Positions 8,242 to 16,287 of a DNA stretch of 33,327 nucleotides are shown here, piece by piece (the first letter of the stretch is position 1; each line of letters opens with the position of its first letter). The notes under the pieces were generated by a model. That model searched no databases, had not been told where the DNA came from, and was given only the letters and a program-made list of their open reading frames with translations. This DNA comes from Ruminococcus flavefaciens (GTDB lineage Bacteria; Bacillota; Clostridia; Oscillospirales; Ruminococcaceae): positions 1 through 33,327 of the forward strand of contig DBYI01000044.1 in NCBI GenBank assembly GCA_002310115.1. Reading direction: 5' to 3'. The translations under genes and the position numbers were made by a program.

Positions 8242-8739
8242 CTATCTTTTGTCTTTGACCATTTGCATAAGCAGCTCCTGCATTTTAGACGAAAGAGCAC
8301 TTTTTTCACTAAGAATGCGTATCAATTCTTTAAGAACATCACGAAAATCTTTAACTTCTTCAATTTCACCATGGTCTATGACACAAAAAGTATTATTAAC
8401 TTTGGATAAGCACAGAATCTCACCGTCAGAATATACCTCACCGACAATTATAAGTTCACTATGGCCACTGATCTCATCATATCTGTAATCATCAGGTCTG
8501 TAGAAATGTGCAAGATTGTTACGTATAAGAGCTTCTTCAGAAAAAAGCAGCCACTCTCTGTAAGTATCAGGAAGTACAATGTTATTTTCACTTTCCCACT
8601 TTCTGACAGACACTTCAGTCATTGCAGGCTTGAACCAAGAAGATTTTTCTCCGTACTCCTTTGCTTTTTTTGCACAAAGATCTGTAAGCTCTTGTATTTC
8701 ACTGCTGATACTACTTTCTGAAATTTTTAAATTATCCAC
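8242..8739 (-). CDS. SMI1/KNR4 (SUKH) family protein
   Basis: This 165-residue protein matches the SMI1/KNR4 fold pattern: a helical N-terminus, then ENNIVLPDTYREWLLFSEEA (residues about 50-69). That is the characteristic 'LPxxYxxFLL' segment, followed by a beta region ending in a C-terminal helix. Family members are often immunity proteins to contact-dependent or polymorphic toxins, or regulatory modules. No toxin gene is adjacent. The start is GTG at 8739 with AAAGGAG 9 bases upstream. It lies 26 bp after the methyltransferase and is probably co-transcribed with it. Confidence 0.75.
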   Translation of the reverse strand: MDNLKISESSISSEIQELTDLCAKKAKEYGEKSSWFKPAMTEVSVRKWESENNIVLPDTYREWLLFSEEALIRNNLAHFYRPDDYRYDEISGHSELIIVGEVYSDGEILCLSKVNNTFCVIDHGEIEEVKDFRDVLKELIRILSEKSALSSKMQELLMQMVKDKR

Positions 8740-8765
8740 TGAAGCTGCTCCTTTCTGATATGTAC

Positions 8766-9569
8766 TTACTTATTATTCTTCTTCATTATCGCCATAGCCG
8801 CATAATGCAAAACATCAAACTCATCGGGAGCTATACTGTTCAGTAGAGCCATATGATCACGCTCCCACGCCTCAGTCTCCTCCTTGCTCAGTGAAGCCTC
8901 AACACCACGGCAGGCTTTCATTCTGCCGTTCCAGCTCTCACGGGTGAAGTGAACGTTCACATCAAACTCCACACGCTCTTCAATCTCGAATCTTTTCAGC
9001 ACCTCGTTATCAATGAAAACAGGCTGTCTTGTCCAGCCTCCGCCTGACCATGTAGGATTATATTTAAGGACCAGCTCCTCACTTTTAGCTGCTATTTTAT
9101 CGTCAAAAGGCAGCCATGCCATCTGCATCACCACAAGTCTGCCATCGGTTTTCAGAATATCAAATAACTTCGGTACAAGTTTCTTATAATCAAAGTACCA
9201 AAAGCACTGACAGGCGGTGATAACATCGAAAGATTCACTTTGGAAATCTATATCCTCTGCAGGCGCTGCAAGGAACTCAATATTCATTCCTCCCTGTTCA
9301 GCAAGGAGCTTTGCCTGTTCTATCTGATTTTCAGAAATATCGCTTCCTGTCCATTTAGCACCGAATCTGTACATATTTCGCGGTATAACACCTGTACCTG
9401 TTCCAAGGTCAAGTACGGACTGGCCCTCTACGCAGAGTCCTCGCTTAACAAGAGCTTCATAAAACTCATGTGGGTAAATGTCCCTGTATTTTGCATAATT
9501 AGCGGAAGTTCTTCCCCAGTCAAAAGCTTTTCCTCCGTCAATATTCTTATTTACGATATCCAATTTCAT
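8766..9569 (-). CDS. Class I SAM-dependent methyltransferase
   Basis: This 267-residue protein has motif I as LDLGTGTG (residues 53-60 from the chosen start), with an acidic residue after strand 2 (GSDIS). It carries the post-I region ITACQCFWYFD typical of UbiE/COQ5-like small-molecule methyltransferases. The substrate is unknown. The start is set at 9569 because the promoter's predicted start is near 9590 and the only SD (GGAAGGAG) lies between the first in-frame ATG (9581) and this one. The spacing is short, so 9581 remains possible. It is the first gene of an operon with the SMI1/KNR4 gene. Confidence 0.85.
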   Translation of the reverse strand: MKLDIVNKNIDGGKAFDWGRTSANYAKYRDIYPHEFYEALVKRGLCVEGQSVLDLGTGTGVIPRNMYRFGAKWTGSDISENQIEQAKLLAEQGGMNIEFLAAPAEDIDFQSESFDVITACQCFWYFDYKKLVPKLFDILKTDGRLVVMQMAWLPFDDKIAAKSEELVLKYNPTWSGGGWTRQPVFIDNEVLKRFEIEERVEFDVNVHFTRESWNGRMKACRGVEASLSKEETEAWERDHMALLNSIAPDEFDVLHYAAMAIMKKNNK

Positions 9570-9596
9570 TGCTCCTTCCATAAGTAAATATATTAT

Positions 9597-9625
9597 ATGA
9601 TATCATTTTCCCTCATCATTGTCAA
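9597..9625 (-). promoter_or_regulatory. Promoter of the methyltransferase operon
   Basis: On the minus strand, TTGACA (9620-9625) and TATCAT (9597-9602) are 17 bp apart. Confidence 0.6.
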
Positions 9626-9764
9626 GGAAGTGTAAGGCAAATATTTAAAGTCTTCAACCTTGAGTATTACACATTATATCATATCTAATATAATTTTACT
9701 GCATTATTTTACATAAGAGAGGCTATTGTGGACAAAAAAGTGTGAAAAACGATACAATAAATCA

Positions 9765-9816
9765 TTGCAAAATTATGAATAAACGTGTATAATATAATGG
9801 ACAAGGACTGTAGTCC
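9765..9816 (+). promoter_or_regulatory. Promoter and 5' hairpin of the PL11 lyase gene
   Basis: TTGCAA (9765-9770) and TATAAT (9788-9793) have a 17-bp spacer, with the predicted start near 9800. Directly after lies CAAGGAC-TG-TAGTCC (9802-9816), a quasi-palindrome with stem GGAC/GTCC. A closely similar motif sits at the same place in the lipoprotein transcript (7071-7086). The rest of 9626-9764 is AT-rich with no gene. Confidence 0.65.
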
Positions 9817-9854
9817 CGAGATCGTAAAAAAAATAAATGAATGGGGGAATTACA

Positions 9855-12800
9855 ATGAACCTGAAACTGAAAAAAATAGCAGCCGCTGCAGCCTCTCTCG
9901 CAGTTGCTGCAAGCTCAAGTCTAAGCATGGGAACTTCTCTGCTTGCTGATGCTGCTTATGGAGTCGGAGGCAACGGCTCCGCAATAATGGAGTACCTCGA
10001 CCGCGGAATCTACGCTATAAAGTCAGGCAACGGAATGTTCATCAGCTGGCGCTTCAACGCCAACGACAAGGATGATACGGAGTTCCAGCTTTTCCGAGAC
10101 GGCTCACTAATCTACACCAGCAAGGCTGGCGAAGCAACAAACTACTGGGACGCAAGCGGAAATTCAAGCTCTAAGTACCGCGTAGACACTATTGTGAACG
10201 GAAACGTTGTATCTTCAGAGGATTGCCGCTTTACATCCGGTGCTAACTACTTTGATATTCCTCTCGATGTTCCGAGAGGCGGTACCATCAATGGCGAAGC
10301 TTATACCTACTCGCCCAACGACTGCTGTGTTGGAGACGTTGACGGCGACGGACAGTACGAGATATTCGTAAAATGGGATCCATCAAACTCTAAGGACAAT
10401 TCCCAGGTACACAATCCTGATAAAGGCATACAAGGCTTCACTGGAAATGTATATATCGACTGCTACACCCTTTACGGCAAAAAACTCTGGCGTATAGACA
10501 TGGGTAAGAATATCCGTGCAGGCCAGCATTATACCCAGCTTGCAGTTGCAGATTTCGACTGTGACGGAAAAGCCGAACTCATAACCAAGACCTGCGATGG
10601 AACTGTTGACGGCAGAGGTCAGGTTATCGGAAACGGCAACGCAAACTATCTGGACAGTGCAGGTACTGTATTACAAGGTCCAGAGTATATGACACTATTT
10701 GAAGGCGCAACCGGCGCAGCTCTAGATACAATCGACTTCCCTGTTTCACGTGGTGATGCTACAAGCAATACTGCCAAGAGCACATGGGGAGACAACTACG
10801 GAAACCGCTGTGAGCGTTACAACTGCGCTATTGCTTACCTCGACGGAGTTCACCCCTCGGCTGTTTATGGCAGAGGCTACTATACAAGACTCACTCTTTC
10901 AGCTGTTGACGTTCAGAATAAGAAGCTTGTCAAGAAGTGGATATACGATACCGGCTTCAACTCAAGTGACCCTGGCTATGGCAACGGAAACCACAACGTG
11001 ATGGTCGCTGACTTCGACAACGATGGCAGACAGGAAATATGCATGGGTGCTTGCGTTATCGACGATAACGGAAAACTTCTCTGGTCAACCCAAAAGGGAC
11101 ACGGTGACGCTATGCATGTAGGCGACTTAGATCCAAACAATGAAGGAATTGAAGTTTTCCTTTGCCATGAAAGCGGCAATTACGGTATTTCCCTCGTAAA
11201 CGGTGAGAATGGTCAGATATTCTGGCACTATGATGGTGATAAGGATACAGGACGCTGCTGCGCAGACAACATTATTTCCGGCAACAATGGTGCAGAGTTC
11301 TGGGGATCAAGACCTGCAGGAGCGGTTTATGACACCTCTGGAAAACAGATAGGCAGCAAGCAGCCTTCCACGAACTTCCTTATTTACTGGGACGGTGACC
11401 TGGAACGCGAATTGCTCGATGATATCACCATAACAAAGGCAAAAGGTGTTGACAACTATCAGACTATACTGACAGCTTCTGGCTGTGCTTCAAACAATAG
11501 TACCAAAGCTGTTCCTTGTCTGACAGCCGATATACTCGGTGACTGGCGTGAGGAGCTTATTCTTAGAACCGAAGACAACTCAAAGCTCCGCGTATGGTGC
11601 ACAAATACTGAGTCAAAATACAGACTCACCACTCTTATGCACGATATGCAATACCGTATGCAGACAGGCTGTGAACAGTCTTCATACAATCAGCCGCCTC
11701 ATCCAAGTTTCTACCTTGGTACAGAGGCTCAGCTCCCTGAAAGACCAAATGTTAAACTCAACAATACTCCTCCTGAACCCGTAAACGGAAAGCTCATAAA
11801 GAACCTTATAGTTAAGGATTACTCAAATTCGGGCTACTGGAAGCTAATGGAATCCAATAAAACAGGCGGACTTATCTACGGCGACAGAGACTTTACATAT
11901 ACTTCACTTCCTTCTGAACTTGAAAATTGTGAGTATATTATGACTGCATGCAATTCAAAGAACACAGACAGTGATCTTGCCGAATTTACAACTGCAGACA
12001 AAACAGAGATATACGTTCTCGTTGATACCCGTGAGGAAGAAGCAAACTCTGTTCCTTCATGGCTCAACGGTTTTACCAGGACGGAACTTTCTGCCAAGTC
12101 CAGCAACGACGTTATCTTTTCCGTATACAAAATGACAGCAGAAGCTAATCAGAAGGTCGTTCTTGGAACTAACGGCATGACAGGAAACGTTATAAATTAT
12201 ACTGTTTTCGTAAAGGCTCCAGAGATAGTCACAACGACAACAACAACAACTACTACAACTACTACAACCACGACAACGACAACTACAGAGCCTGTTATCT
12301 CAACACATCCTGGCTATAACTTTAGAGGAGTTGATTCATATCCTACAAAGACAGTTTATAATGTAGGCGAAGAACTTGACCTGAGCGGACTTCTTTTCGG
12401 CGGAACACCAAATAACGGAAGCGGTTCCGCAGGCCGATATACTGATGAAGATCTCAATACTACTTCTATAAATGTTTCGAATGATAAAATCAGCGTTGGT
12501 TCTGATAAATTCAATACACTTCCCGCAGGTGAATATACCGTACACATTACGGGCGGTGCCGGTGATTATTACAGGTATACTTATTGCTATGGCGTAGATA
12601 TTTCATATAAGGTTACTATCAAGGATGATTCCTCAAATCCCAATACACCTTTCTGGGGCGATACTAATTGTGACGGCGGAGTTGATATGTCAGACGCAGT
12701 TCTTATCATGCAGAGCCTTGCAAATCCTGATAAATATGGAATTAACGGCACTAGCGAAAAACATATCACTGATCAGGGCATAACCAATGGAGATGTTGAT

Positions 12801-12893
12801 ACAAGAAGTAAGGGAATTACTTCAAATGATGCTCTTAAGATACAGGAATACCTCCTGCATAAATTCGATAGCCTAGATCCGAATCTACAGTAA
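9855..12893 (+). CDS. Secreted rhamnogalacturonan lyase, family PL11, with dockerin
   Basis: This 1012-residue protein has a signal peptide (NLKLKK, Ala-rich core, cut near residue 34). A PL11 catalytic beta-propeller spans about residues 35-635. It is recognised by the YLDRGIYAIKSGNGMFISWR region and repeated DxDxDG calcium motifs (DVDGDG, DFDCDG, DFDNDG), as in the YesW/YesX rhamnogalacturonan lyases. A beta-rich region of unclear family follows, then 19 consecutive Thr (793-811), an Ig-like domain (about 815-925) and a dockerin (935-1012). It should cleave the rhamnogalacturonan I backbone by beta-elimination while held on a cellulosome. The start at 9855 follows GGGGG; the ATG at 9837 has no SD. 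Confidence 0.93.
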   Translation: MNLKLKKIAAAAASLAVAASSSLSMGTSLLADAAYGVGGNGSAIMEYLDRGIYAIKSGNGMFISWRFNANDKDDTEFQLFRDGSLIYTSKAGEATNYWDASGNSSSKYRVDTIVNGNVVSSEDCRFTSGANYFDIPLDVPRGGTINGEAYTYSPNDCCVGDVDGDGQYEIFVKWDPSNSKDNSQVHNPDKGIQGFTGNVYIDCYTLYGKKLWRIDMGKNIRAGQHYTQLAVADFDCDGKAELITKTCDGTVDGRGQVIGNGNANYLDSAGTVLQGPEYMTLFEGATGAALDTIDFPVSRGDATSNTAKSTWGDNYGNRCERYNCAIAYLDGVHPSAVYGRGYYTRLTLSAVDVQNKKLVKKWIYDTGFNSSDPGYGNGNHNVMVADFDNDGRQEICMGACVIDDNGKLLWSTQKGHGDAMHVGDLDPNNEGIEVFLCHESGNYGISLVNGENGQIFWHYDGDKDTGRCCADNIISGNNGAEFWGSRPAGAVYDTSGKQIGSKQPSTNFLIYWDGDLERELLDDITITKAKGVDNYQTILTASGCASNNSTKAVPCLTADILGDWREELILRTEDNSKLRVWCTNTESKYRLTTLMHDMQYRMQTGCEQSSYNQPPHPSFYLGTEAQLPERPNVKLNNTPPEPVNGKLIKNLIVKDYSNSGYWKLMESNKTGGLIYGDRDFTYTSLPSELENCEYIMTACNSKNTDSDLAEFTTADKTEIYVLVDTREEEANSVPSWLNGFTRTELSAKSSNDVIFSVYKMTAEANQKVVLGTNGMTGNVINYTVFVKAPEIVTTTTTTTTTTTTTTTTTTTEPVISTHPGYNFRGVDSYPTKTVYNVGEELDLSGLLFGGTPNNGSGSAGRYTDEDLNTTSINVSNDKISVGSDKFNTLPAGEYTVHITGGAGDYYRYTYCYGVDISYKVTIKDDSSNPNTPFWGDTNCDGGVDMSDAVLIMQSLANPDKYGINGTSEKHITDQGITNGDVDTRSKGITSNDALKIQEYLLHKFDSLDPNLQ
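12231..12287 (+). repeat. ACN trinucleotide run coding for 19 Thr
   Basis: Nineteen consecutive Thr codons use all four synonymous forms (ACA, ACG, ACT, ACC). They form the glycosylation-prone linker between the lyase and the C-terminal modules. The mixed codons reduce slippage compared with a pure repeat. Confidence 0.9.
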
Positions 12894-12899
12894 AAAATA

Positions 12900-12947
12900 A
12901 CAGCCTTTCAGATTTTTGTGAATTTACAAATCTGGAAGGCTGTTTTT
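12900..12947. terminator. Bidirectional terminator between PL11 and MerR genes
   Basis: A 16-bp stem (12900-12915 with 12928-12943, one G-U pair) with a 12-base loop runs into TTTTT on the plus strand. On the minus strand it is followed by ATTTTTT, so it suits both convergent genes. Confidence 0.9.
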
Positions 12948-12999
12948 CTGTTAAATAGATGCTATTAAGCCTGATATGGAAGTAACTGCATATGCCATA

Positions 13000-13722
13000 T
13001 CACTTATGACAGTAAACCTCAATAGCAGCCGAAGCGAACTCTGCTGTACCAATTCCGCCTGCACGGTCTATATTTTCCTTGAACTCACCGTCTGCAGCAT
13101 ACATCTTGCCTAGACCGCTGAGTATCTCATCAGTGCAGGTATAGAAATGCTCAGTTATGAAGTCTTTCAGCTTCTTGACCATATCCTGCGCTTCTTTGCT
13201 TTCAGGAATCTCGTTTTTCAGCTCACCGAACTCCGCAAAAAGCTTCATGAATCTTTCCATGATCTCTTCATTTTCCTCGGCAGAACGTTCTTTCTGAGCA
13301 AATTCCTTATAAGCTGAAGTATTCCCCCACTTTTCCTTTGCCCTTTTTGTGTATTCATCGATCTTTGATTTGTCAAATGCAGAAAAATCCACTGCTCTCA
13401 CTCCTAATACCTTTATTCCACGGGCAAAACTGATAAGATCATCAAGCCGCTTCCTTTTCATTTCAAGAAGTTCTATCTGCTGCTCCAAAGCTTTTTTACG
13501 ATTGAAATCCGGACTGCTAACAATGCGGAGAATATCCCTTAGCGGAAACTCCAGTTCGCGAAATAGCAATATCTGCTGTAGTCTTTCCAGAGCCATATCG
13601 TCATACAGCCTATATCCACCCTCGGAATACTCTGCCGGAGGCAGGAGTCCTATTTCGTCGTAATATCGCAGAGTGCGTATACTCACTCCCGTCAGCTCGC
13701 TAACCTGCTTGACCGTCATCAT
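13000..13722 (-). CDS. MerR-family regulator with TipAS-type ligand domain
   Basis: This 240-residue protein starts with a MerR winged helix (MTVKQVSELTGVSIRTLRYYDEIGLL). A long dimerisation helix (about residues 75-105) follows. The TipAS/antibiotic-recognition domain (about 120-240) contains the conserved KEKWGNTSAYKE pattern. TipAL/Mta relatives bind drugs or peptides and activate efflux genes. The start at 13722 has AGGAG 8 bases upstream. The longer frame to 13785 would begin upstream of the promoter and is rejected. Its own promoter has the 19-bp spacer that MerR proteins remodel, so autoregulation is likely. No efflux pump lies next to it. Confidence 0.9.
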   Translation of the reverse strand: MMTVKQVSELTGVSIRTLRYYDEIGLLPPAEYSEGGYRLYDDMALERLQQILLFRELEFPLRDILRIVSSPDFNRKKALEQQIELLEMKRKRLDDLISFARGIKVLGVRAVDFSAFDKSKIDEYTKRAKEKWGNTSAYKEFAQKERSAEENEEIMERFMKLFAEFGELKNEIPESKEAQDMVKKLKDFITEHFYTCTDEILSGLGKMYAADGEFKENIDRAGGIGTAEFASAAIEVYCHK

Positions 13723-13748
13723 GTTATCAGCTCCTCTCGTGTGATTAT

Positions 13749-13779
13749 AGTATAGACCATGACGTAACGTGAGAGTCAA
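13749..13779 (-). promoter_or_regulatory. MerR-type promoter with 19-bp spacer
   Basis: On the minus strand, TTGACT (13774-13779) and TATACT (13749-13754) are 19 bp apart. The spacer carries the imperfect dyad CACGT-T-ACGT. Overlong spacers with a central dyad are the known hallmark of MerR-activated promoters. Confidence 0.8.
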
Positions 13780-13835
13780 TAGCATTTTTCATCTTTGTAG
13801 GAACTCACAAAATTCATCATGATGATTTGTTTGTT

Positions 13836-14699
13836 TTACTCAATAGGTACCCATATCTGACTCTTGTAATCAGGAGAAGTCATATCACCGTCAGGATAAG
13901 CTTCGATATCCATTTCATATGTTGGCTTATACCCAGATGTCGGAAAGAACTCCGCACACAGCTCATGCCACAAGTTCTGTATAGCATCAGGCATAGCTCC
14001 TGTACACTCAGCCACTACCCATTTCCTTGCAGGAATTTTATTCACACGATAGCCTTCAGGAGCCACAGTATCGGGAGCGCACTTTACAGCGATACCATAA
14101 TCGAAACGCTCATTATCCGTATAACTGTTTCCATAGCATGTTCCAAAAATGAATTCCTTGTCTGACGCATGTTTAAGAAGAGTATCTATCACACCCTCCT
14201 TGGTTGCTCTGCCCCAGAATTCAGGGATAGTGTTCAGGTTCTGCGCTCCTGTAACCGTATGACACTCTACCTTTTCAAGGACTGTGAATGCTTCTTTTTC
14301 AATAATCTTGTACTCCATTGTATTACCGCCTTTCAGTATTATCTGCACCCTGAGGCGTGAAAACGACTTTAGTCCCGAACCTTTCTGTCTTGCTTCCGTA
14401 GGCGTAATGCCGTGAAAAGCAGTAAATGCACGGGTGAAGCTGTCCGGAGAACTGTAGCCATATTTAAGAGCGATATCAATAACTCTTTCATCTCTGGAAA
14501 TAATATCACTTCCGGCGAGAGCAAGTCTCCTGCTGCGGATATACTCTCCGAGAGTCATTCCGCATAACGCTCCGAAAATACGCTGAAAGTAATAAGACGA
14601 GCAAGCCGCGCGCGCTGCGATATCGTCGTAATTCAGCTCTTCAGTGATATTGTCCTCGATATAGTTGATAGCACTCTGTATGCCCTCTGTCCAGTTCAT
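13836..14699 (-). CDS. AraC-family regulator with GyrI-like effector domain
   Basis: This 287-residue protein has two helix-turn-helix units in an N-terminal AraC domain (residues about 5-105; key segment GYSSPDSFTRAFTAFHGITPTEAR). A GyrI-like (SOUL/Rob-type) small-molecule-binding domain follows (about 125-287). This is the Rob/BltR-like architecture used to sense amphipathic drugs. The start at 14699 is chosen because AGGAGG lies 7 bases upstream, whereas the ATG at 14705 directly abuts the SD. It sits between the MerR-TipAS gene and a stand-alone GyrI-like gene on the same strand. Confidence 0.9.
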   Translation of the reverse strand: MNWTEGIQSAINYIEDNITEELNYDDIAARAACSSYYFQRIFGALCGMTLGEYIRSRRLALAGSDIISRDERVIDIALKYGYSSPDSFTRAFTAFHGITPTEARQKGSGLKSFSRLRVQIILKGGNTMEYKIIEKEAFTVLEKVECHTVTGAQNLNTIPEFWGRATKEGVIDTLLKHASDKEFIFGTCYGNSYTDNERFDYGIAVKCAPDTVAPEGYRVNKIPARKWVVAECTGAMPDAIQNLWHELCAEFFPTSGYKPTYEMDIEAYPDGDMTSPDYKSQIWVPIE

Positions 14700-14726
14700 A
14701 GTCATTCCTCCTCCTGGTGTGACTTT

Positions 14727-14761
14727 ATTCTACCATAAAGGCGGCAGTCTTGTCCCGACAA
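14727..14761 (-). promoter_or_regulatory. Probable promoter/operator of the AraC-GyrI gene
   Basis: On the minus strand, a TAGAAT -10 (14727-14732) has no good -35 box. The expected -35 position overlaps the dyad TTGTC-N2-GACAA (14750-14761), which may be a regulator site. Confidence 0.4.
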
Positions 14762-14777
14762 TATGTGTCCTCTTATG

Positions 14778-15413
14778 TCAGTTTCTCTTTTTCACAGGAT
14801 GCCTGACAACAGTCTTAAGCTTCTCCGGAGTAGTTTTCCTCGGATCAGATAGATATATTTCATGATGAGGACGTTCATCGCTTATGTCGATGTCATAACC
14901 CATACTCTCTGCAAAACTATCCATAGCAGCAACAGTTGCAGGCTCGTCATCATAGGATCCGATATGCATACACTGAACACAGACACCTTCCTCATAACCC
15001 ATAAACTCTGCCTTTGAACAGTCCAGCTTTTTCTTAAAGGAAGCCTGTTCTACTGCCCAGTCAAATTCAGATTCTGTGACAAAATCAGGAAGCCTTATCA
15101 TAGCTGTCCATTGAAAGTCTGATTTCCGTCTGTAGTCTATGCCAACAATGCCATCCTGTTTCCACAAACCCTCAAGCGGTGGAACAACATAGTCGAAATA
15201 TCCGTCAATACGATGGTCAGTCATCTTACTCATTTTTATGGTATAGGCAACTGCATACAGCACTTCAAGAGCCTTTTTGTACTCGCCACCCTCTTCATTA
15301 GGGTCTCCCTTTCCTCTGACAGAGATGAAATTCATAACCGGAACTGTTATTATTTCAGGTATATTCTTTGGCAGATAGAATTCCTTGAATTCCTTTTTGT
15401 AATCAAAAGCCAT
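14778..15413 (-). CDS. Stand-alone GyrI-like small-molecule-binding protein
   Basis: This 211-residue protein belongs to the GyrI-like group without a DNA-binding domain. It has N-terminal segment IITVPVMNFISVRGKGDPN, a central beta-sheet with IRLPDFVTESEFDWA, and the late HIGSYDDEPATVAAMDSFAESMGY segment shared with these proteins. Family members bind, and in some cases hydrolyse, hydrophobic or toxic small molecules. The SD AAAGGAG lies 8-9 bases before the ATG and a consensus-like promoter is at 15444-15472. It lies 72 bp upstream of the AraC-GyrI gene, so the two may be co-transcribed and share a ligand (inference). Confidence 0.85.
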   Translation of the reverse strand: MAFDYKKEFKEFYLPKNIPEIITVPVMNFISVRGKGDPNEEGGEYKKALEVLYAVAYTIKMSKMTDHRIDGYFDYVVPPLEGLWKQDGIVGIDYRRKSDFQWTAMIRLPDFVTESEFDWAVEQASFKKKLDCSKAEFMGYEEGVCVQCMHIGSYDDEPATVAAMDSFAESMGYDIDISDERPHHEIYLSDPRKTTPEKLKTVVRHPVKKRN

Positions 15414-15443
15414 TGCTGACGCTCCTTTTACATTAGTAAAATA

Positions 15444-15472
15444 AGTATATCATACCACTGTAAAAGTGTCAA
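15444..15472 (-). promoter_or_regulatory. Promoter of the GyrI-like gene
   Basis: On the minus strand, TTGACA (15467-15472) and TATACT (15444-15449) are 17 bp apart. Confidence 0.75.
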
Positions 15473-15491
15473 ATTTACGCATCCAAAAAGG

Positions 15492-15520
15492 TTGACCTTT
15501 ACCAGCTATAATGATATAAT
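15492..15520 (+). promoter_or_regulatory. Promoter of the (p)ppGpp synthetase operon
   Basis: TTGACC (15492-15497) and TATAAT (15515-15520) are 17 bp apart. A second TATAAT overlaps at 15507-15512. This promoter lies back-to-back with the GyrI-like promoter. Confidence 0.75.
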
Positions 15521-15551
15521 GGATTAATAATACCATATGTGGGGGAAAAAC

Positions 15552-16253
15552 ATGGACAAGAATAAAAACGCCATAAAATCGCTTCATGACATAGCCGAAT
15601 CGGATATGTCCGAGACCGAGTTCCTACAGGCTATTGAAAACAATATGATACCTCTTAAGGAATTCTTCACATACTACAAATGCGCAATTATGGAAATAGA
15701 AACTAAATTCCGCGTACTTAATGAACAGTTTTCAATAAACGGTGAAAGCAACCCTATTGAATTCATTCAGTCAAGAATAAAAAGCTACGGCAGTATTTTC
15801 CGCAAGATGACAGCGAAAAATGTACAACCTTCTCTTTATGAAATAGAAAAAAACGTATCAGATATTGCTGGTATTAGAGTCGTATGCTCATTTGTACAGG
15901 ACATTTATCATCTTGCTGACTGCTTTCTCCGTCAGGATGATATCTTTTTGATTGAGAAAAAGGATTATATAAAAAATCCCAAGCCCAATGGCTACAGAAG
16001 CCTGCACCTTATCGTAGAAGTTCCTATCTTCCTTGAAAATGAAAAGCGACTTGTAAAAGCTGAGGTTCAGCTTCGTACCATCGCTATGGACTTCTGGGCC
16101 AGCCTTGAACATAAGCTGCGCTACAAGAAGAATCTTTCGCAGAACATGCTGGATATGCTGACCGACGACCTGAAAAAGTGCGCCGACCAGAGCGCAGAAT
16201 GGGACATGCGTATGCAGAACATAAAAAATATAATAGAAAGCGATCAGGAGTGA
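15552..16253 (+). CDS. Small alarmone synthetase (RelQ/YjbM-like GTP pyrophosphokinase)
   Basis: This 233-residue protein has a single RelA/SpoT synthetase domain and no hydrolase, TGS or ACT regions, so it is a small alarmone synthetase. Diagnostic segments are DIAGIRVVCSFVQDIY, KPNGYRSLHLIVEVP and the catalytic-loop EVQLRT followed by DFWASLEHKLRYKK. It transfers pyrophosphate from ATP to GDP/GTP in the cytosol. The start at 15552 follows GGGGG with 6-base spacing; the in-frame ATG at 15537 lacks an SD. It is followed 34 bp later by a small unknown gene on the same transcript. Confidence 0.93.
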   Translation: MDKNKNAIKSLHDIAESDMSETEFLQAIENNMIPLKEFFTYYKCAIMEIETKFRVLNEQFSINGESNPIEFIQSRIKSYGSIFRKMTAKNVQPSLYEIEKNVSDIAGIRVVCSFVQDIYHLADCFLRQDDIFLIEKKDYIKNPKPNGYRSLHLIVEVPIFLENEKRLVKAEVQLRTIAMDFWASLEHKLRYKKNLSQNMLDMLTDDLKKCADQSAEWDMRMQNIKNIIESDQE

Positions 16254-16287
16254 ACACCTGAACCACATTGTTATAGGGAGGTTTAGT

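Noticed and set aside
13723..13785. 21-codon N-terminal extension of the MerR protein
   Set aside because: It spans the MerR-type promoter itself; the SD and the normal MerR start point to 13722.
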